Below, in pieces: positions 12,201-14,101 of a stretch of DNA of 14,101 nt (position 1 is the stretch's first letter; the number at the start of each line of letters is the position of its first letter). A program made the translations under genes and the position numbers. Origin of the DNA: Physocladia obscura (lineage: Eukaryota > Chytridiomycota > Chytridiomycetes > Chytridiales > Chytriomycetaceae); NCBI GenBank assembly GCA_027596945.1, contig JADGJH010000389.1, positions 5,553 through 19,653 of the forward strand, given 5' to 3'. Under the pieces are notes generated by a model. The model saw only the letters and a list, made by a program, of their open reading frames with translations. It was not told the origin of the DNA and did no database searches.

Positions 12201-13033
12201 AAGTTGCTGCAGATATTTTGAATAGAATTCCGAGGACATTTAATCTTGAAGCTGCAGTCACAAAATACCCAGTCAATTACAATGAGAGCATGAACACTGT
12301 TCTAATTCAGGAAATGATTCGGTTTAATAGATTGATACAAATTATTTTAGTAAGTTTAGTTAATGTGCAAAAAGCCATTCGTGGATTAGTTGTAATGAAC
12401 GCGGAACTTGAAGAACTTTCAAAAAGTATATTGATTTCACGAGTGCCATCAATGTGGGCATCAAAATCATATCCATCTTTAAAACCACTCGGAGCATACG
12501 TCACTGATCTGGTTGCACGGATAAAATTTTTTCAAACTTGGTTTGATGAAGGATGCCCAAAGTTATTTTGGATGTCTGGATTCTTTTTTACTCAGTCATT
12601 TATAACTGCAGCATTACAAAACTATGCTCGCAAGTTCTCAATACCAATTGATGAGCTTGGTGTAGAATTCGAAGTAATGAACTCATTGGCACACAATGCA
12701 ATCACCGTACCACCTGAAAATGGAGTGTATGTAAATGGACTTTTCTTGGAAGGCGCAAGATGGAACAAAGAAAAAGGGGTGATTGGCGAATCACAAAACA
12801 AGGTTCTGTATGATTCCTTACCAGTAATTTGGTTTAAACCGTGCAAGATAGCAGAGTATAAACCAAAATCAACGTATGATTGTCCCGTATACAAGACAAG
12901 TGCGCGTCGTGGAGTGTTGTCAACAACAGGGCATTCAACCAACTATGTAATTTGCATCAAGTTACCATCAGAAAAAGAGCAAAAACACTGGATTTTGCGA
13001 GGTGTGGCAGCTTTGTTGCAACTTGATGACTAG
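133..13033 (+). CDS. DNAH3/7/12-like: Axonemal inner-arm dynein heavy chain (DNAH3/7/12 type), 18 exons, 5' end possibly incomplete
   Basis: Motor subunit of a ciliary inner dynein arm: ATP hydrolysis in the AAA ring drives sliding of axonemal doublet microtubules. Exons I infer: 133-278, 328-551, 595-870, 928-1702, 1858-2036, 2085-2682, 2738-4256, 4328-4439, 4484-4548, 4610-4866, 4916-5432, 5480-5779, 5833-5936, 5989-7525, 7581-8863, 8922-9816, 9872-11377, 11433-13033. All introns are GT-AG, and the total from the ATG at 147 is 11,880 nt, an exact multiple of three. Residues counted from 147: tail and linker 1-1235; AAA1 P-loop GPAGTGKT 1272-1279 and Walker B FDEFN near 1324; AAA2 P-loop GEPFSGKT 1553-1560; AAA3 P-loop GPTGTGKS 1901-1908; AAA4 P-loop GVGGSGRQ 2271-2278; stalk about 2495-2815; AAA5, AAA6 and C-terminal domain to 3959. 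Length is close to the roughly 4,000-4,100 residues usual for this group. All catalytic motifs are intact, so the gene looks functional. The choice among DNAH3, 7 and 12 is not resolved. Confidence 0.93.
328..551 (+). CDS. Dynein exon 2 (tail)
   Basis: Opens AFYNYFNEN and runs to ...GKADR, residues about 45-118. The part near [19 protein letters not shown] resembles the segment of DNAH3/7 tails with the pattern KKAIVDFVLRDP. It ends at a GTATTT donor at 552. The open frame continues past the donor to a stop at 748-750, which gives the false look of a frameshift. Removing 552-594 (43 nt, phase 2) moves into the frame of exon 3. An acceptor at 585 would also keep frame and add three residues. 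Confidence 0.78.
595..870 (+). CDS. Dynein exon 3 (tail)
   Basis: Residues about 119-210. Carries [12 protein letters not shown] followed by [20 protein letters not shown], which fits the DNAH3/7 tail pattern around PKPWHKSF and the downstream conserved helix. It ends within a Gly codon at LLKG, at the GTATTT donor at 871. The intron 871-927 (57 nt, phase 2) is a multiple of three but contains an in-frame TAA at 896. Splicing to 928 restores KGWFIKV, where the Trp-Phe matches the conserved KxWF of the family. Confidence 0.85.
928..1702 (+). CDS. Dynein exon 4 (tail, with a Ser/Asn/Thr-rich insert)
   Basis: Residues about 211-469. Recognisable family pieces are [18 protein letters not shown] and [16 protein letters not shown]. 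Residues about 345-389 (1328-1462) are low-complexity, rich in Ser, Asn, Thr, Ala and His, and look like a lineage-specific surface loop. The exon ends ...HQFDEYTR at a GTAAAA donor at 1703, codon boundary. Confidence 0.88.
1703..1857 (+). other. Intron 4, the only long intron of the gene (155 nt)
   Basis: GT at 1703, AG at 1856-1857 (AATGCAG), phase 0. It is more than twice the length of any other intron here. An internal TTCTACAG ends at 1803 and is in the right phase, but the sequence after it meets TAA within six codons, so its use would truncate the protein. The downstream acceptor joins DEYTR to [12 protein letters not shown]. Confidence 0.8.
1858..2036 (+). CDS. Dynein exon 5 (tail)
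   Basis: Residues about 470-528, starting [14 protein letters not shown] and ending EHEKR. Helical, charged sequence as expected of the stem. The donor at 2037 is GTGAAT. The intron carries TACTAAT at 2065-2071, a classic branch-site sequence. The AG at 2075 lies only a few bases beyond it and the AG at 2084 about 14 bases beyond, so 2084 is preferred. Both keep frame, with a three-residue difference (FAS). Confidence 0.85.
2085..2682 (+). CDS. Dynein exon 6 (tail to linker)
   Basis: Residues about 529-728. Contains [11 protein letters not shown] (about 594-604), then [32 protein letters not shown], and [18 protein letters not shown] near the end, all typical of the conserved second N-terminal region (linker) of dynein heavy chains. 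The linker is the lever that swings across the AAA ring during the power stroke. It ends YKKWM at a GTAAAG donor at 2683; the intron is 2683-2737, phase 0. Confidence 0.93.
2738..4256 (+). CDS. Dynein exon 7 (linker to the start of AAA1)
   Basis: Residues 729-1235. [10 protein letters not shown] (789-798) and the following Met-Ser segment are signatures of the linker. Later [40 protein letters not shown] and the motif [14 protein letters not shown] follow in family order. The last residues [14 protein letters not shown] lead into AAA1. The donor is GTGAGG at 4257; the intron is 4257-4327 (71 nt, phase 1) with a good pyrimidine-rich end (TTATTCAG). Splicing gives [20 protein letters not shown], the entry to AAA1 conserved in all dyneins. 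Confidence 0.95.
4328..4439 (+). CDS. Dynein exon 8 (AAA1, up to the P-loop)
   Basis: Reads [20 protein letters not shown] then LGGAPEG. The donor GTGAAT at 4440 splits the first Gly codon of the AAA1 Walker A motif. The intron 4440-4483 (44 nt, phase 2) carries CACTAAC at 4467-4473, a likely branch site, and ends AATAG. Confidence 0.96.
4484..4548 (+). CDS. Dynein exon 9 (65-nt exon holding the AAA1 Walker A lysine)
   Basis: Encodes [20 protein letters not shown] and a Cys, completing GPAGTGKT (1272-1279), the ATP-binding P-loop of the main catalytic site. Only 65 nt long and flanked by two short introns. The donor is GTAAGG at 4549. The next intron (4549-4609, 61 nt, phase 1) ends in an unusual run of ten A before the final G. 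Confidence 0.96.
4610..4866 (+). CDS. Dynein exon 10 (AAA1 Walker B)
   Basis: Residues 1294-1379: [18 protein letters not shown], then [20 protein letters not shown], where Asp1324 and Glu1325 are the Walker B and catalytic residues, and FITMNPGYA (sensor region). The SDGLDY form is typical of the DNAH3/7/12 group; DNAH1-like chains usually read SDQLDF. The donor is GTGGGA at 4867; the intron is 4867-4915, phase 0. Confidence 0.97.
4916..5432 (+). CDS. Dynein exon 11 (end of AAA1, start of AAA2)
   Basis: Residues 1380-1551, beginning [20 protein letters not shown], which completes the [15 protein letters not shown] signature of AAA1. It continues through [16 protein letters not shown], the AAA1-AAA2 connection and HGYML before the AAA2 P-loop. 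The donor is GTAAGA at 5433; the intron is 5433-5479 (47 nt, phase 1) ending TTCCAG. Confidence 0.96.
5480..5779 (+). CDS. Dynein exon 12 (AAA2 nucleotide site)
   Basis: Residues 1552-1651. GEPFSGKT (1553-1560) is the AAA2 Walker A motif, followed by [20 protein letters not shown] and [18 protein letters not shown], the AAA2 Walker B region with Asp1638 and a Gly in place of the catalytic Glu, as is normal for AAA2 (structural nucleotide binding rather than turnover). The donor is GTAATT at 5780; the intron is 5780-5832, phase 1. Confidence 0.96.
5833..5936 (+). CDS. Dynein exon 13 (AAA2)
   Basis: Residues about 1652-1686: [19 protein letters not shown] then MDLAVAS. These are invariant parts of AAA2. 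The donor GTAAGT at 5937 is a perfect consensus; the intron is 5937-5988, phase 0, ending TTTTCAG. Confidence 0.96.
5989..7525 (+). CDS. Dynein exon 14 (end of AAA2 and AAA3)
   Basis: Residues 1687-2198. [15 protein letters not shown] closes AAA2. AAA3 follows: [13 protein letters not shown] (P-loop 1901-1908), [10 protein letters not shown] (Walker B, Asp1969 and Asp1970), GNWYDKKD and [15 protein letters not shown], then [14 protein letters not shown]3 is the regulatory nucleotide site. The donor is GTATCA at 7526; the intron is 7526-7580 (55 nt, phase 1) with a T-rich end (TTTTTTGTAG). Confidence 0.97.
7581..8863 (+). CDS. Dynein exon 15 (AAA4 and stalk helix CC1)
   Basis: Residues 2199-2626. 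[18 protein letters not shown] holds the AAA4 P-loop; Arg2277 replaces the usual Lys, a substitution common in axonemal heavy chains. [20 protein letters not shown] and [19 protein letters not shown] follow in family order. From about residue 2495 the sequence becomes the heptad-like coiled coil CC1 of the stalk. The donor GTAAGT is at 8864; the intron is 8864-8921 (58 nt, phase 0). Confidence 0.97.
8922..9816 (+). CDS. Dynein exon 16 (microtubule-binding tip, stalk helix CC2, start of AAA5)
   Basis: Residues 2627-2924. [20 protein letters not shown] opens the stalk-tip microtubule-binding domain, which runs to about 2735 and includes [24 protein letters not shown]2 (about 2739-2815) returns to the ring. 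AAA5 starts with [19 protein letters not shown] and reaches [14 protein letters not shown]. The tip has the usual short length, with no flap insert of the kind seen in some outer or two-headed inner-arm chains. The donor is GTAGAA at 9817; the intron is 9817-9871, phase 1. Confidence 0.96.
9872..11377 (+). CDS. Dynein exon 17 (AAA5 to AAA6)
   Basis: Residues 2925-3426, beginning [20 protein letters not shown]. It includes [20 protein letters not shown] of AAA5 and [19 protein letters not shown], the strut-like helix pair. In AAA6, [19 protein letters not shown] and [16 protein letters not shown] follow. AAA5 and AAA6 lack P-loops, as in all dyneins. The donor is GTTTGA at 11378, the weakest in the gene; the intron is 11378-11432 (55 nt, phase 1) ending GAACAG. 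Confidence 0.95.
11433..13033 (+). CDS. Dynein exon 18 (AAA6 end and C-terminal domain)
   Basis: Residues about 3427-3959, ending in a TAG stop at 13031-13033. It carries [55 protein letters not shown] (from 3566), a Gly-rich linker GGGAGGGKS (3668-3676) before [13 protein letters not shown], and [18 protein letters not shown]. The end [15 protein letters not shown] matches the RGVALLCQL type terminus of inner-arm chains. The C-terminal domain sits on the ring and modulates force and processivity. The single open frame of 1.6 kb has no intron. Confidence 0.97.
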
Positions 13034-13048
13034 TGTGTTCTTATAAAC

Positions 13049-13054
13049 AATAAA
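13049..13054 (+). terminator. Candidate poly(A) signal AATAAA of the dynein gene
   Basis: A canonical AATAAA begins 16 nt after the stop codon. It is the first such hexamer downstream, so a very short 3' UTR is likely. Cleavage position is not visible from sequence. Confidence 0.5.
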
Positions 13055-13097
13055 ATATCTCTAATATTTAAACTTCATATGCAATTTTGAAAGAACG

Positions 13098-13150
13098 AAG
13101 TGTAGTGTCATTGGTGGATGAACTCAAACTAAGTGCAGTGTCCAGTGTCA
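13098..13150. repeat. Short direct and tandem repeats in the 3' flank
   Basis: AAGTGTAGTGTC (13098-13109) recurs as AAGTGCAGTGTC (13131-13142) with one mismatch. The 7-mer CAGTGTC is directly repeated in tandem at 13136-13142 and 13143-13149. The repeats sit inside the tRNA-like patch and may reflect local duplication. Confidence 0.5.
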
Positions 13151-13164
13151 GGGTTCGACGCCCC
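13103..13164 (+). other. tRNA-like patch (possible tRNA-derived SINE head or tRNA relic)
   Basis: TAGTGTCATTGGTGG at 13103-13117 aligns with the A-box and D-arm pattern TAGCTCAGTTGGTAG. GGTTCGACGCC at 13152-13162 matches the internal B box (GGTTCGANNCC), with a GGG/CCC stem closing the TTCGACG loop. The spacing of about 40 nt suits a pol III internal promoter. However, the seven bases before the D arm do not pair with those after the T arm and I see no anticodon arm, so it is not an intact tRNA gene. It could be a SINE head, a decayed tRNA, or chance. Confidence 0.3.
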
Positions 13165-13185
13165 TAATTAATGCTAATTCTAACA

Positions 13186-13421
13186 TATGCTGAATGACAG
13201 AAGAGATGCTTTGGGAAAGATTCATCAGCTGGCAAAGTCAAAAAGCTGAACAACAAATTATAGCTGTTTTCATATTTTTTGACACAAGAAGAAAAAATTG
13301 AAAATATTCAAATTTTTTTTCCTTTGCAATTCTTCAACTGTTTTAAATCAATTGAATTGCAAAAATACAAATTTACAATAGTAATTTTTTATATCTAAAT
13401 ATAATTTCATTATATTTAACA
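13186..13421 (-). repeat. Candidate copia LTR (right end at 13421; left boundary not determined)
   Basis: Read on the minus strand, the LTR starts TGTTAAATATAATG directly after the polypurine tract, as expected for the 5' end of a 3' LTR. A TATAAAAAA sequence (minus strand, plus 13393-13385) lies about 28 nt in and could be the LTR promoter. The distal end should be ...CA on the minus strand with a target-site duplication outside it; I could not identify it, and the left coordinate given is only a placeholder. The region is strongly A/T-rich with many homopolymers. Confidence 0.45.
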
Positions 13422-13433
13422 CCTCCCCTCAAG
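13422..13433 (-). other. Polypurine tract of a Ty1/copia retrotransposon
   Basis: The minus strand reads CTTGAGGGGAGG and then TGTTAA. Copia elements characteristically have a polypurine tract of this CTTGAGGGGGAG type immediately before the TGTTA of the 3' LTR, and in many of them the tract also encodes the last residues of the polyprotein. Here it could be read LEGRC followed by TAA. The tract is the site that primes plus-strand DNA synthesis during reverse transcription. Confidence 0.65.
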
Positions 13434-13917
13434 GTGAATGTACAATATACTGCCAGAGCAATTTCTATCTAGCTCTATTTATTCTAAAAGTCCTGTCTAT
13501 ATGGATCAAAAATATAAGAATAGGAATTGCACCTATCTCCTAAAATCTAATTACTGTAAAAACAGAAACCTTTCTAGGAAAAATGAAATACAGCAGGCAA
13601 CCTCAGAACTTTCATTCTGTGAAAACTGAAATTGGACTTCTCAGAACAACACACTTCATGATTTGTTTTATTTAATATTGAACAATAAAATAAGTTTTTT
13701 GAAATTAACGCTTAATTGATGAAAATGGTTTAGGATGTGGTTGTTTTATTTGCTGGAAACTTTCTCGCAATCTGATTGGGTGGATTGTTTGCTAAAATGA
13801 GAAACTCTTTCAGTCCAAATTTCAAAGTACTTCATTTTTATTAGATGCCACAGTGGAGAGAGTGAAAATTCGGAATCAGTAGTGTACTTTCCCGTGAGGG
13901 AAGAGGGTGGGGCATGA
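13434..13917 (-). mobile_element. Decayed interior of the copia element (3' part of pol, not recognisable)
   Basis: This 484-nt stretch lies between the reverse-transcriptase fragments and the polypurine tract, where an intact element would encode the rest of reverse transcriptase and RNase H. All three minus-strand frames are broken by stops. I could not find the YxDD catalytic motif or the RNase H signatures; a short ANNP string on the minus strand is the only weak hint of the RNase H end. Loss by deletion is likely, as the distance is much shorter than in intact copias. The plus-strand open frame in 13438-13629 shows no recognisable motif and is not called as a gene. Confidence 0.5.
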
Positions 13918-14101
13918 TCATGGGGGGTCCTTTAAATAGATTGTCAAAACATCATTCCATTGTTTTGCAGATTGATGAAGCCCATAAAGAGATCTATAGA
14001 TGTTGCACACAAGGCTTTCTCCCCTTTCATCAAACTGTGGAAATCCCAGCAACTAGTCTTGCCTTAAACTTCAATAAAGTTCCATTTTCCAAATCTAACT
14101 T
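13918..14101 (-). pseudogene. Ty1/copia reverse transcriptase fragments, interrupted and internally deleted
   Basis: Minus-strand 14101-14033 reads ...ENGTLLKFKARLVAG, the hallmark opening block of copia reverse transcriptase (pattern DGTxxKxKARLVAKG), and then meets a TGA at 14032-14030. In a neighbouring frame, 14028-13921 reads ...LVCNIYRSLYGLHQSAKQWN, the conserved block of pattern VCKLxKSLYGLKQSPRQW, and ends in TGA at 13920-13918. In intact elements these two blocks are some 80-90 residues apart; here they nearly abut, so an internal deletion and a frameshift are present. The first catalytic Asp region and the YxDD motif are missing. The protein cannot be functional. The element continues beyond the right edge. 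Confidence 0.8.

Noticed and set aside
13096..13170. Intact tRNA gene
   Set aside because: Only A-box and B-box-like sequences match; acceptor and anticodon stems do not pair, and the T stem has only three good pairs.
13438..13629. Plus-strand frame of 63 codons in the 3' flank
   Set aside because: No recognisable motif, A/T-rich composition, and it overlaps the interior of the minus-strand copia element.
1..14101. Prokaryotic operon, CRISPR array or phage system
   Set aside because: GT-AG introns, an axonemal dynein and an LTR element show a eukaryotic nuclear genome; no spaced repeats of CRISPR type are present.

Overview
The window is eukaryotic and is almost entirely one gene: a plus-strand axonemal dynein heavy chain, split into 18 recognisable exons by 17 short introns, running from about position 133 (left end uncertain) to a TAG stop at 13031-13033. 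Joining the exons gives one unbroken frame of about 3,959 residues when counted from the first in-frame ATG at 147. Motifs such as [18 protein letters not shown], the SDGLDY stretch after AAA1 and [14 protein letters not shown] place it in the single-headed inner-arm group that includes DNAH3, DNAH7 and DNAH12. The family assignment is recognition from knowledge; no search was run.

Layout: 1-132 is A/T-rich with a 21-T run and is either an intron end or 5' leader. Exons 1-7 (133-4256) encode the tail and linker. Exons 8-13 (4328-5936) are small and closely packed and carry AAA1, AAA2 and their nucleotide sites. Exons 14-18 (5989-13033) are large and encode AAA3, AAA4, the stalk with its microtubule-binding tip, AAA5, AAA6 and the C-terminal domain. 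Introns are 43-71 nt apart from one of 155 nt. Several contain branch-like CTAAC/CTAAT sequences, and the code is standard (TAA, TAG and TGA all act as stops), so ciliates with reassigned stops are unlikely. Short introns, A/T richness and an inner-arm dynein suggest a flagellated (chytrid-type) fungus or another compact-genome eukaryote with motile cilia. Which of these cannot be settled here.

The 3' flank (13034-14101) is not empty. After a poly(A) signal at 13049 there is a tRNA-like patch (good B box at 13152-13162), and then, on the minus strand, the remains of a Ty1/copia LTR retrotransposon: two reverse-transcriptase fragments (14101-14033 and 14028-13921, with KARLVAG and SLYGLHQSAKQWN), a decayed interior, a polypurine tract (13433-13422) and the LTR start TGTTAAATATAA reading leftward from 13421. 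The element lies antisense to the dynein gene and is missing most of its coding capacity. I found no second host gene and no unknown multi-gene system.
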